Origin: CAZGSN01 sp964371655
Lineage (GTDB): Bacteria; Desulfobacterota; Binatia; HRBIN30
Length of the DNA stretch: 64,000 bases
NCBI GenBank assembly: GCA_964371655.1
Contig: CAYJOD010000008.1
Span: 78,281-142,280, forward strand
Direction: 5' to 3'
Shown here in pieces: positions 54,951 through 63,490 of this stretch. The notes beneath the pieces were generated by a model. That model made no database searches and was not told the DNA's origin. It saw only the letters and a list, made by a program, of their open reading frames with translations. The translations under genes were made by a program, and so were the position numbers. Position 1 is the first letter of the stretch. Each line of letters opens with the position of its first letter.

Positions 54951-56627
54951 ATGACGACACCGGAATTCAAGGGCTATCAACACCCGCAAAGTTTCTTTCC
55001 TGAGTTTCCACCGGAGAGCCACTGGGATGTCGTGGTGATCGGCGCCGGTCCGAACGGTCTGATCGCCGCCGCGTACCTCGCCAAAGCCGGCCTACGCGTG
55101 GCGTTGGTTGAGCGCCGCTACGAGATCGGCGGCGGCCTGGCCACCGAGGAGATCCTGTTCCCGGGCTACTACTCGAACATCCACGCCATCTACCACATGA
55201 TGGTGGACTACATGCCGGCGCTGCAGGACTTCAACCTCGGCAAGCACGGGCTGGTGTGGATCAAACCCAACCTGCAAAGCTCGATGGTCTTCGAGAACGG
55301 CGAGTCGCTTCTCCTCACCAGGATGATCGAGGACACCGCCGATTCGTTCATGAAGTTCTCCGTCAAGGATGCCGACACCTTCAGCCGCACCATGGGGCGC
55401 TGGCGCAAGATCGTGAAGGGCATCATCGCGCCGTCGACGTATCTGCCGCCGATGGCACCGCTCGACATCACCATGGCTCTAGGGAAGACCGACGCGGGCA
55501 AGGAATTGCTCGAGCTCGTCGAGCAGACGCCACTCGATATCATCAACGGTCTGTTCGAGAACGATCGCATCCGTGCCTTCCTGCTCTACCACGTGTGCAT
55601 GTGGGGGCTGGATCCGCGCGAGACCGGGCTCGGCTTGTTCGTTCCGCTCTACCTCGATCGTTTGATGAACAAGTGTTACTGCCAAGGCGGCTCGCACAAG
55701 CTGGCGAGCTCACTGGCACGCGAGTTCATTCGCGCCGGCGGCACCATCCTCGATTCCTCCCAGGTCAACAAGATCCTGCTCAAGAACGGCGCCGTTGCCG
55801 GCGTCGAGTTGTGGGAGGGTCGGACTCTCTACAGTGATACCGTCATCTCCACCCTCGATCCGCAAACCACCTTCCTCAACTTCGTCGGCGCCGAGAATCT
55901 GCCCGCAGATCTCAAGCACTCGGTGGAAGGTTGGAAGAACGACAAGTGGAGCTTCAATACCCTGCACGTCGTCGCCGAAGAGGCGCCGCGCTACCTGCCC
56001 AAGGACCCGCAGGCGAGCGAGGCTTTCATGACCATCCTCGGTTTCGAAAGCAGCGCGCAAATGCTGGCGCACTGGGACAACGTCATCGCCGGCAAGATCG
56101 ATCCGAAGAGCCTCGGTGGTCACGCCACGTGTGAGAGCGCGTGGGACACCCACCTCGTGCGTGTGCCACCCTCGCGCAAGCACCACCAGGTTGCCTTCTT
56201 GCAGGTGCATGCTCCGTACGATCTCGCCGGCGGATGGGAGAAGGGCGGGGCCGCGATCGAGGAGGCAATGCTGCAGCGCTGGGCGCACTACGCGCCCAAC
56301 ATGAAGCGCGAGAACATCTTCAGAACCCATCAAGAGACGCCGATCGATATTGAGATACGATTGCCCAACATGCGTCGCGGTTCGATCAAACACGGCGACT
56401 ATTTGCCGATTCAGCTCGGCTGCTTCCGTCCCAATCAAGACTGCTCGAGCACGAAGACGCCGATCCCCGGCCTGTATACTGCCGGCGCTTCGAACTACCC
56501 CGGGGGATGCATTCTCGGCGCCGGTGGCTATCTCGGCGCCAACAAGGTGGCCGAGGATATGGGCGTGAAGAAGTGGTGGAAGCCGACGGCAGAGATGGAG
56601 AAATACGCAGCAACGTACCTGGAGTAG
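54951..56627 (+). CDS. FAD-dependent phytoene-desaturase-like oxidoreductase, array gene 8 (type D)
   Basis: A 558-residue protein; ATG 54951 has a very strong aaggaggagcaa, and longer in-frame starts run back into gene 7. N-terminal FKGYQHPQSFFPEFPPES, then WDVVVIGAGPNGLIAAAYLA, YYSNIHAIYHMMVDYMPALQ, PSTYLPPMAPLDITMALGKT, MWGLDPRETGLGLFVPLYLD, MNKCYCQGGSHKLASSLARE; late YLPIQLGCFRPNQDCSSTKT and LYTAGASNYPGGCILGAGGY. Paralogue of gene 6 throughout, with the same N-terminal extension. Substrate unknown. Confidence 0.9.
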   Translation: MTTPEFKGYQHPQSFFPEFPPESHWDVVVIGAGPNGLIAAAYLAKAGLRVALVERRYEIGGGLATEEILFPGYYSNIHAIYHMMVDYMPALQDFNLGKHGLVWIKPNLQSSMVFENGESLLLTRMIEDTADSFMKFSVKDADTFSRTMGRWRKIVKGIIAPSTYLPPMAPLDITMALGKTDAGKELLELVEQTPLDIINGLFENDRIRAFLLYHVCMWGLDPRETGLGLFVPLYLDRLMNKCYCQGGSHKLASSLAREFIRAGGTILDSSQVNKILLKNGAVAGVELWEGRTLYSDTVISTLDPQTTFLNFVGAENLPADLKHSVEGWKNDKWSFNTLHVVAEEAPRYLPKDPQASEAFMTILGFESSAQMLAHWDNVIAGKIDPKSLGGHATCESAWDTHLVRVPPSRKHHQVAFLQVHAPYDLAGGWEKGGAAIEEAMLQRWAHYAPNMKRENIFRTHQETPIDIEIRLPNMRRGSIKHGDYLPIQLGCFRPNQDCSSTKTPIPGLYTAGASNYPGGCILGAGGYLGANKVAEDMGVKKWWKPTAEMEKYAATYLE

Positions 56628-56644
56628 GGGCGTCGCAGAAGGAG

Positions 56645-57088
56645 ATGATGGTGAGCAGCGACAAAGAACGCGAATCTCTCGCCGCGAATTTCGAACGGCA
56701 CGCGGACGAGGAGGGGAAGATTCTGGCGGAGTATCGAATCCTCGCAGAGAAGCTGGGCAACAGCTCCGCCGGTAACCTCGTGAGTCATATTTTGACGGAG
56801 GAAGAGCTGCACCACCTCCTCTTGCGCACTCTGGCAAAATGGATGCGTGAGACCGACGGCGAGCAAGAACGCGCCATACCACGCCAGGCCAATCGCGCCG
56901 AGCTGCTGCGGCTTACCGAGAAACTGCGGAAGCACGAGCTCGAAACGATTGACGCTATTCGCGCTTCGAAATCGGGACTATCCGGGCAAAACGCTGATCT
57001 CCTCGGCACCCTGATGGAAGCGATGCTCTTGGACAGCGAGAAGCACCATCTCTTGCTCGGCGCCGTGGAAAGGATGCTGGCAGTCTAG
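56645..57088 (+). CDS. Ferritin-like four-helix-bundle protein (putative di-iron)
   Basis: A 147-residue helical protein; start codons ATG 56645, ATG 56648 and GTG 56651 are all in frame, and the last has the best spacing from aaggag. No family is recognised by name, but the sequence shows E-rich helix 1 (HADEEGKILAEYRILAEKLG), then LTEEELHHLLLRTLAKW with E53-x-x-H56/E54-x-x-H57, helix 3 (LRKHELETIDAIR) and helix 4 MLLDSEKHHLLLGAVERM with E132-x-x-H135. This E, ExxH, E, ExxH order is that of ferritin-like di-iron proteins. It sits between type D and type E flavoenzymes, so it might pass electrons, oxygen or metals; this is inference. Confidence 0.66.
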   Translation: MMVSSDKERESLAANFERHADEEGKILAEYRILAEKLGNSSAGNLVSHILTEEELHHLLLRTLAKWMRETDGEQERAIPRQANRAELLRLTEKLRKHELETIDAIRASKSGLSGQNADLLGTLMEAMLLDSEKHHLLLGAVERMLAV

Positions 57089-57089
57089 G

Positions 57090-57127
57090 AATCGGACGGA
57101 TCGGTCGGATCCGACCGGTCCGTTCGA
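57090..57127. repeat. Short palindrome with tandem-word arms (cggacggat / cggtcggat)
   Basis: aatcggacggatcggtcgga followed by tccgaccggtccgttcgatg: a near-perfect palindrome with 9-bp word arms between the ferritin-like gene and array gene 9. It could act as a hairpin in the transcript. Confidence 0.6.
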
Positions 57128-57145
57128 TGAAGAAGGAGCCCCCCC

Positions 57146-58627
57146 ATGCCCAAAGAGCAATATGACGTCATCGTGATCGGCAGCGGCCCTGGCGGTGGCT
57201 CGTGCGCGACGCTGCTGCAGAAGCGCGGCATCAATACCTTGCTCATCGAGAAGAACAGTTTTCTCGGTGGCAAGATGGTGAGCATCAAGAAGGACGGCTA
57301 CGCCTACGATCTCTTTCCGCACGGGCAAGTGCCGATGCGTCAGCCCGCCTTTGAGACGATCTTCAACGAGCTCGGCGTAGCCAGTGACTTCAAGCCCGCC
57401 CTGCAGCCCGACGACACCCGCGACGTCATCAAGATCTGCTACCGGCGCCGCGATTGGCAGAGCTACAAGATGGTCGCGCAGGCTCAGGCCATGGCGGATG
57501 CGACCCCTTTCTTCCGCCTCTGGGGCATCGACGAAGCGGCGCAGCAGCAGACCATGGCGTTCATGACCGAGATGGCCACCATGCCCGACGAGCGTATCAA
57601 CGATTACGACAACGTCAGCATGGAAGAGTTTCTGTCGCACTACGATATCCCGTACGAGCTCTACAGCTACATGGCGTTCCACGCCAATGCCTCGCTGGCC
57701 GAGCCCATCGATCTGGTGGCGGCCTCCGAGCAGATTCTCATCCTCAAACAGATCATGCTCCAAGGCGGTGGCGGCCAATACCCGGGTGGCTTCGGCATGC
57801 TGACCGACGTCATGATGCGTGAGTTCGAAAAGAACGGCGGCGATCTGCTGCGCAATACCAAGGTCGATCGGATTCTCGTCGAGGACGGCGCCGTCACCGG
57901 TGTCGCGACCGCGAAGGGTACCTTCAAGGCTCCGGTGGTGGTGAGCAGCGCCGGCATCCAACCGACGGTGCTGAAGCTGGTGGGCGCCGACCAGTTCGAT
58001 CGCAGCTACCTGAACTACATCAAAGGACTGGCTCCCGGATGGGGTTTCACCAGCATCCGTTACTTCCTGAAGAAGCCGGTGATGGATGTCGCCATGTACG
58101 TCGCCTACTCCGACGATAGCTGGTGGAACATGGAGCGCTTCCGGCGCGTGAAGGAAGGGCACATCCCCGACGAGGTCATCCTGTTCATGTGCAACCATTC
58201 TTTCTACGACGCGGAGGCGGCACCTCCGGGTAAGCAGGTTCTCGTCTCCGGTACGATCTGCTCTCCGAATCCCGAGGCCGAAGAGATCGGCGGCCTATGG
58301 AAGCGCATGGACGAGCAGATGGTGAAGTTCTTCCCGGAGATCTGGGAAGCCACCGAACGCCGCGAGTACGCCGGGCCGCGCGATATCAGCAACATGACCC
58401 GCGACAGCGTCCTCCCCGGCCAAGGCGGTGAGTGCGTCGGCCTGGGGCAGGTCGTCGGCCAATGCGGCAAGATGAAGCCCAATCCGAGCGCACCCGTTCG
58501 CGGTCTCTACTACGCCGGCGCCGACGCCGGCGGCGCCGGCATGGGAACCCACCAATCGGCGTGCTCAGGAATCGAAGTGGCGCGACTGGTTGGGCACTTC
58601 CTCAACAAGATCCGCAAGACCCAATAG
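57146..58627 (+). CDS. FAD-dependent phytoene-desaturase-like oxidoreductase, array gene 9 (type E)
   Basis: A 493-residue protein, shorter than types A-D. ATG 57146 with aagaaggag upstream. YDVIVIGSGPGGGSCATLLQ, LLIEKNSFLGGKMVSIKKDG, YAYDLFPHGQVPMR; VEDGAVTGVATAKGTFKAPV; late AGPRDISNMTRDSVLPG, GLGQVVGQCG and LYYAGADAGGAGMGTHQSAC. This is nearer to the classic CrtI/COG1233 layout (YxYD-like substrate entry; GLYxxGxxxGxG closing motif). Sister of gene 10. It may act on a product of the A-D modules. Confidence 0.9.
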   Translation: MPKEQYDVIVIGSGPGGGSCATLLQKRGINTLLIEKNSFLGGKMVSIKKDGYAYDLFPHGQVPMRQPAFETIFNELGVASDFKPALQPDDTRDVIKICYRRRDWQSYKMVAQAQAMADATPFFRLWGIDEAAQQQTMAFMTEMATMPDERINDYDNVSMEEFLSHYDIPYELYSYMAFHANASLAEPIDLVAASEQILILKQIMLQGGGGQYPGGFGMLTDVMMREFEKNGGDLLRNTKVDRILVEDGAVTGVATAKGTFKAPVVVSSAGIQPTVLKLVGADQFDRSYLNYIKGLAPGWGFTSIRYFLKKPVMDVAMYVAYSDDSWWNMERFRRVKEGHIPDEVILFMCNHSFYDAEAAPPGKQVLVSGTICSPNPEAEEIGGLWKRMDEQMVKFFPEIWEATERREYAGPRDISNMTRDSVLPGQGGECVGLGQVVGQCGKMKPNPSAPVRGLYYAGADAGGAGMGTHQSACSGIEVARLVGHFLNKIRKTQ

Positions 58628-58692
58628 AGTCCGGTCATCGTTCCCAAATCCTTGCAGCCCCTGTCGTCCTTTAAGTCCTTTGAGGGAGCACC

Positions 58693-60165
58693 ATGCCAAA
58701 CACAACCTATGACGCAATCGTAGTGGGAGCCGGCTTCGGTGGCGCCGCCTGCGCCGGCTTGCTGGCGAAGCGCGGGCTCAAGGTCTTGTTAGTCGAGAAG
58801 AACGCGCGCGCCGGCGGCAAGGCGATGAGCCTGTCGAAGAACGGCTTCACCTACACCGCCTGGGTCGTCATCGGTGCGCCGGTGGTCGGCAACCTCTACG
58901 AATCGGTGGCGCGCGAGCTCGGCGTCGAGGATCTCGTGCACATGATCACACCCGGCTCGCCAGCGAGCCTGTACCGCACCTCCGCGGGTACCTACGCGCA
59001 GGTCCCCGACATGCCGGTCGGGCAGGCCGACCCGAGCGCGATCTTCGATTGGCTGGAGATCAAACAGGAGGATCGCGACGCGGCGATGATGTTCTTCGCG
59101 CAGCTGACGATGATGCCGCCGGAAGAGATCGACAAGCTGCACGGTATCAGCTTTCAGAAATGGCTCGACGGCCACGAGATCCCGCGCTCGCTCTACGCCT
59201 TCATCGTGAGCAACTGCTGCGACGGTATGTTTATGGTTCCTGTCGATCAACTCGAAGCGGCCGAGGCCATCGCCAGCCTGCAGGACATGTTCCTGCGCCA
59301 CGGTGGCATGTTCTGCCAAGGCGGTTACGGCGCGGTCGCCGAGGCGTACTGCGAGGCGGTGCGTCGCAATGGCGGCACCGTGCTCATGAAGACCAAGACG
59401 GAAAAGATCCTCGTGGCCGACGGCAAGGCCACCGGCGTGGTCACCAGTCAGGGTACGTTCCATGCCCCGATCGTCATCAGCAATGCCGGCTTGCAGCCGA
59501 CGGTGCTGAAGCTGGTGGGCGAGCAGCAATTCGGACCCGACTATCTGCAGTACGTGAAGCACCTGCAGCCCTCGTGGGCGCTGCTCGGGTACCGCTACTT
59601 CTTGAAGAAGTCGGTGACCGACGCGCCGTACGGAGTCGTGTTCTCGGACGACAGCCCGTGGAGTCTCGATCGCCTCACTAAGGCTCATGCGGGCCAGGCC
59701 TCGCGTGAAGGCGTCGTCTATTTCGAAGTGCCGTCGAACTACGACCCGACCGCCGCACCGCCGGGAAAGCAGATGATGATCACCGGCTCGTTCTGCCCGC
59801 CTAGCCCACAGCTGACGGCCGAGGAGATCGCTGCCTGGGCCAAGGCTGGCGAGGAGATCATCTTCAAAGCGTTCCCCGAGCTCGAAGGCGCGATCGAAGA
59901 CAGGGATCTGTACACGCCGAAAGATGTCTCCAACCTCACGCGTGAATCCGTGCTTCCCGGTCACGGTGGCGAAACCATCGGCCTCGGGCAGGTCGTCGGT
60001 CAGTGCGGTCCGAACAAACCATCCATCGAAGCCCCGGTCCGTGGCTTGTTTTTCGTCGGCTGCGACGCCGGCGGTACCGGGGTCGGAACCCAGCAGGCGA
60101 TCGAGTCCGGCATGAACGTCGCCGACGCGGTCGTGCGCTTTCATCGGGCGAGCAAGCCGTCCTAG
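58693..60165 (+). CDS. FAD-dependent phytoene-desaturase-like oxidoreductase, array gene 10 (type E)
   Basis: A 490-residue protein, ATG 58693 with gagggagcacc. YDAIVVGAGFGGAACAGLLA, LLVEKNARAGGKAMSLSKNG, FTYTAWVVIGAPVVGN; MVPVDQLEAAEAIASLQDMF; VADGKATGVVTSQGTFHAPI; late GLGQVVGQCG and LFFVGCDAGGTGVGTQQAIE. Sister of gene 9, at the end of the ten-gene array; 65 nt separate them. Whether the pair is heteromeric or a functional duplication cannot be decided from sequence. Confidence 0.9.
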   Translation: MPNTTYDAIVVGAGFGGAACAGLLAKRGLKVLLVEKNARAGGKAMSLSKNGFTYTAWVVIGAPVVGNLYESVARELGVEDLVHMITPGSPASLYRTSAGTYAQVPDMPVGQADPSAIFDWLEIKQEDRDAAMMFFAQLTMMPPEEIDKLHGISFQKWLDGHEIPRSLYAFIVSNCCDGMFMVPVDQLEAAEAIASLQDMFLRHGGMFCQGGYGAVAEAYCEAVRRNGGTVLMKTKTEKILVADGKATGVVTSQGTFHAPIVISNAGLQPTVLKLVGEQQFGPDYLQYVKHLQPSWALLGYRYFLKKSVTDAPYGVVFSDDSPWSLDRLTKAHAGQASREGVVYFEVPSNYDPTAAPPGKQMMITGSFCPPSPQLTAEEIAAWAKAGEEIIFKAFPELEGAIEDRDLYTPKDVSNLTRESVLPGHGGETIGLGQVVGQCGPNKPSIEAPVRGLFFVGCDAGGTGVGTQQAIESGMNVADAVVRFHRASKPS

Positions 60166-60202
60166 GGGCCGCGTGGTGGGTCTGTTTCAAAACTTGCGCT
60201 CG

Positions 60203-60305
60203 ATGTCATCCCGAGCGAAGCGAGGGATCTGCAGCGGAATGTCGTGCCCACCGTGGTCCCCGGAAGATTCCTCGCCGCGGAACTTGCGAGGGCTCGGAAT
60301 GACAA
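60203..60305. repeat. Inverted repeat (tgtcatcccgagcgaagcga family)
   Basis: Left arm atgtcatcccgagcgaagcg then agggatct; right arm agattcctcgccgcgg ... gagggctcggaatgaca. This TGTCAT(C)CCGAG/CTCGG(G)AATGACA hairpin type occurs in many uncultured bacterial genomes. It fills part of 60166-60357. Confidence 0.6.
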
Positions 60306-60357
60306 ACAAACTGCCCCCCAACCTAGTGCCGGCACGCGGTAGCGGCGAGGGATGCAG

Positions 60358-62283
60358 ATGAAGCTGTTCGAGCGCGCACGCATCGGGAGCCTGGAGCTCA
60401 AGAATCGTATCGCCATGGCCCCGATGGGGACGGCCGGGTTGGCGGACGCCGACCTCGGCTACTCACGGCGGCTGATCGACTTCTACGCGGCGCGCGCGAG
60501 CGGCGGTGCCGGGATGATCATTACCGGGGCCGCCGTCGTGAACACCCGGCTCGAGGGTGGGGTCGCGCACTTGCTGCCGCGAATCGACACACCGCATTAT
60601 CTTTCGCGTTTGAGCGAGCTCTGCCACACGGTTCATCACTACGGCTCCAAGCTCGTCATCCAATTGAGCGCCGGCTTCGGGCGCATCAACTACCTGCTCG
60701 GCAACCCGATTGAGCCGATCTCCGCTTCCGCGGTGCCCTGCTTCCGTAATCCCAGGGTCTCGACGCGTTCGCTGACCACCGACGAGATCGCTGAGATCAT
60801 GATGTCGTTCGCCAAGGCCGCGGCGATGTCGAAGGCCGCAGGCGTCGATGGCATCGAGATCCAAGGCTACGGCGGTTACCTGATCGACCAGTTCCAAACC
60901 GCGCTGTGGAACAAGCGTACCGACCAGTACGGCGGCGACCTCGACGGCCGGCTGCGTTTCCCGCTCGAGCTCATCGGGGCGACGCGAGCCATGGTCGGCG
61001 CCGATTTCCCGATCATCTACAAGTTCACGCCGGAGCATTACATCGAAGGCGGACGCCATCTCGAAGAAGGGCTGGAGCTGGCGCGGCGCCTGGAGCAAGC
61101 CGGGGTCGATGCCTTGCACGTCGACGGCGGCTGCTACGAAGTTTGGAACCGCGTCATTCCCAGCATGTACGAGGAATCCGCCTGTCAGATCCCGCTTGCC
61201 GAGGCCGTGAAGGCCGTCGTCAAGCTGCCGATCATCGCACACGGCAAGCTCGGCGCTCCCGGCGTCGCGCAACGAGTCATCGAAGAAGGGAAGGCGGATT
61301 TCGTTGCCTTGGGACGGCCGCTGCTTGCCGACCCGGAGTGGCCGAAGAAGGTGAAGGAAGGCCGCCTTGACGACATCCGGCCGTGCATTGCCTGCAATGA
61401 AGTCTGTCTCGGCAAGCGTCTGTACCTGAGCTGCACCGTGAATCCCCAGGTTGGCCTGGAGCGCGAATACGCGCTCACCCCGGTGCGCGAAAAGAAACGA
61501 GTCCTCGTCATCGGTGGCGGTCCCGCCGGGATGGAAGCGGCCCGGGCCGCGGCGGCTCGGGGCTGCGAGGTCACGTTGTGGGAAGGCAGTGAGCGCCTCG
61601 GTGGCAAGATGCGGATCGCCGCGCTCCCGGAGTTCAAGCGCGACATCCGGCCGTTGATCGAGTACCTGGCAACCCAGGTCGAGAAGGTCGGAGTGAAAGT
61701 CGAATTGAACAAGACGGCGACGCCGGCGCTGGTGCGGCAGCACAATCCCGATGTTGTCCTCCTCGCCACCGGTTCGACGTTCAACATGCCGAGGATTCCG
61801 GGTGTCGACCAACGCCACGTGCTCAATACGGTGGAGCTGTACGTCGGGGACAAGCCCATCGGCAAGCGCGTGCTCGTCGTCGGCGGTGGTCTTTGTGGGT
61901 GTGAAGCCGCGGCCTACCTGGCGCAGCAGGGCAAGCAGGTCACCGTCGTCGAGATGGCGCGCGAGGTCGTCTCCGAGAGCAGCAAGACCGTCAACACCAT
62001 CCTGGCGATCAAGGCGCTGCTGGCGCAAACGCAGGTCGAGGTTCTGACCCGGACCAAGCTCGTGCAGATCACCGCAACCGGCGCGATCGTCGAGCACGAC
62101 GGAGCCACGCGCGAGCTGGCGGCCGATACCGTGGTCATCGCCACCGGCTTCGCGCCCAATCTCTCTCTGCGCGACGCGCTGGAAGAGCAGGTCGCAGAAG
62201 TCGTGGCCATCGGCGACTGCAACAAGCCACGCACCATTGACGATGCCATCTGGGAAGGATTCCACGCCGCAAGGGTGCTGTGA
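60358..62283 (+). CDS. 2,4-dienoyl-CoA reductase-type FMN/FAD/Fe-S flavoprotein (FadH/OYE family)
   Basis: A 641-residue flavoenzyme; ATG 60358 is better spaced from gcgaggg than ATG 60352. MKLFERARIGSLELKNRIAM and APMGTAGLADADLGYSRRLI open the OYE barrel; GYGGYLIDQFQTALWNKRTD with QYGG is the substrate loop; the Fe-S motif is CIACNEVCLGKRLYLSC (about 342-358); FAD/NAD-binding starts at VLVIGGGPAGMEAARAAAAR (about 382) and again at VLVVGGGLCGCEAAAYLAQQ (about 503). About the same architecture as 33869-35857 but a different subgroup. Immediately downstream of the ten-gene array, so likely part of the same pathway. Confidence 0.9.
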   Translation: MKLFERARIGSLELKNRIAMAPMGTAGLADADLGYSRRLIDFYAARASGGAGMIITGAAVVNTRLEGGVAHLLPRIDTPHYLSRLSELCHTVHHYGSKLVIQLSAGFGRINYLLGNPIEPISASAVPCFRNPRVSTRSLTTDEIAEIMMSFAKAAAMSKAAGVDGIEIQGYGGYLIDQFQTALWNKRTDQYGGDLDGRLRFPLELIGATRAMVGADFPIIYKFTPEHYIEGGRHLEEGLELARRLEQAGVDALHVDGGCYEVWNRVIPSMYEESACQIPLAEAVKAVVKLPIIAHGKLGAPGVAQRVIEEGKADFVALGRPLLADPEWPKKVKEGRLDDIRPCIACNEVCLGKRLYLSCTVNPQVGLEREYALTPVREKKRVLVIGGGPAGMEAARAAAARGCEVTLWEGSERLGGKMRIAALPEFKRDIRPLIEYLATQVEKVGVKVELNKTATPALVRQHNPDVVLLATGSTFNMPRIPGVDQRHVLNTVELYVGDKPIGKRVLVVGGGLCGCEAAAYLAQQGKQVTVVEMAREVVSESSKTVNTILAIKALLAQTQVEVLTRTKLVQITATGAIVEHDGATRELAADTVVIATGFAPNLSLRDALEEQVAEVVAIGDCNKPRTIDDAIWEGFHAARVL

Positions 62284-62289
62284 GGTAGG

Positions 62290-62385
62290 AAGTGGTCAGT
62301 GGCCGGTGGTCAGTGATCAGGCGGATTGTTTTCTAGTAACTGACCACTGACCACTGACCACTGACCACTGACCACCGACCAAGGA
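62290..62385. repeat. Palindromic tandem-word repeat (ctgacca family)
   Basis: Left gtggtcagtggccggtggtc then agtgatcag; right actgaccactgaccactgac then cactgaccactgacca. Word ctgacca (7 bp). It is followed directly by the strong ribosome site of the alcohol dehydrogenase gene. Confidence 0.7.
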
Positions 62386-62395
62386 GGAGTAAGAG

Positions 62396-63490
62396 ATGCC
62401 GAAAGCCGCCGTCCTATACGGTTTCTACGAGCCGCTGAAGATTGAGAACATCGACCTGAAGCCGCCGCGCGCCGACGAAGTTCTGGTCAAGGTCGCGGCG
62501 AGCGGGATCTGTCACACCGACCTCTCGGTCGTACAGGCGCGGTTGCCGCACCCACCGCCGGTCGTGCTCGGACACGAAGCGGCGGGTGTCGTCGAAGAGG
62601 TGGGAAGTGCGGTGACCCACGTCAAACCCGGCGATCACGTCGTGCTCTCGGCGATTCCGTCGTGCGGCAGATGCTTCTACTGTCTGGCGGGCGAGTCGCA
62701 CCTGTGCGAGGCGGGGATACAGTCGATGATGGAAGGGCAGGAGTTCACCTTTGAGAAGGACGGCGTGGCGATCAGCCGCTTCGTCGGGGTGGCGTCGTTC
62801 GCCGAGCGCACGGTCGTGCGCGGACCGGCGGCGATCAAGATTCCAAACGACGTACCTCTCGACAAAGCTTGCTTGGTTGGATGCGGCGTCATCACCGGCG
62901 TCGGCGCCGCCATCAATACGGCGCGGGTGCGGCCGGGACAGACCGTGGCTGTCTTCGGTTGCGGTGGCGTCGGCCTCAACGTAATTCAAGGCGCGGCGCT
63001 GTGCGGGGCGGCGACGATCATCGCCGTCGACCTCTTGGACAATAAGCTCGAATGGGCGACACAGTTCGGCGCGACGCACACCATCAACGCGCGCTCGGTC
63101 GGCGACGTCGCCGACGCCATCCGCAGTCTGACCAGCGGTGTCGGCGCGGACATTGCGTTCGAAGTCATCGGCGCGCCGGCGGTGGTCGCGCAGTGCCTGG
63201 CGTCGGTTCGCCGCGGCGGCAAGGTGATCATGGTCGGTGCCCCGGGTTTCGGCGAGGATCTAACGGTGCCGGCGGCGATCATTCCGCTCGAAGAGAAATC
63301 GATCATCGGCACGCTCCTGGGCTCGGCCAACATGCACCACGACATACCGAAGCTGCTCGATCTCTACATGAAGAAGAAGCTGAAGCTCGACGAGCTCATC
63401 TCGCGACGCATCAAGCTCGAAGAGGTCAACAGCGCCTTCGAGTCGATGGAAAAGGGCGAAGTCGCCCGCAGCGTGATCGTGTACGAGTAG
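62396..63490 (+). CDS. Zinc-dependent alcohol dehydrogenase (class III/NDMA-like MDR)
   Basis: A 364-residue MDR dehydrogenase, ATG 62396 with aaggaggagtaagag. Catalytic zinc: Cys39 in SGICHTDL, the GHEAAG motif at about 60-65, and Cys in VGCGVITG; structural zinc CGRCFYCLAGESHLC (about 90-104, C-x2-C-x2-C-x7-C). Cofactor motif FGCGGVGLNVIQG (about 185-197); VDLLDNKLEWA indicates NAD preference. Length and motifs match the formaldehyde dehydrogenase-like class III branch. It may oxidise an alcohol made from the array's substrate. Last recognisable gene of the window. Confidence 0.92.
   Translation: MPKAAVLYGFYEPLKIENIDLKPPRADEVLVKVAASGICHTDLSVVQARLPHPPPVVLGHEAAGVVEEVGSAVTHVKPGDHVVLSAIPSCGRCFYCLAGESHLCEAGIQSMMEGQEFTFEKDGVAISRFVGVASFAERTVVRGPAAIKIPNDVPLDKACLVGCGVITGVGAAINTARVRPGQTVAVFGCGGVGLNVIQGAALCGAATIIAVDLLDNKLEWATQFGATHTINARSVGDVADAIRSLTSGVGADIAFEVIGAPAVVAQCLASVRRGGKVIMVGAPGFGEDLTVPAAIIPLEEKSIIGTLLGSANMHHDIPKLLDLYMKKKLKLDELISRRIKLEEVNSAFESMEKGEVARSVIVYE

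Noticed and set aside
41467..60165. Carotenoid biosynthesis gene cluster
   Set aside because: The ten proteins resemble CrtI only at the fold level; no crtB, crtE, crtY or similar genes are nearby, and the neighbours are acyl-CoA catabolic.
62290..62385. Possible CRISPR array
   Set aside because: Repeats are 7 bp, contiguous, without unique spacers, and face their complement. No cas gene is present. The same reasoning excludes the loci at 49642 and 37625.
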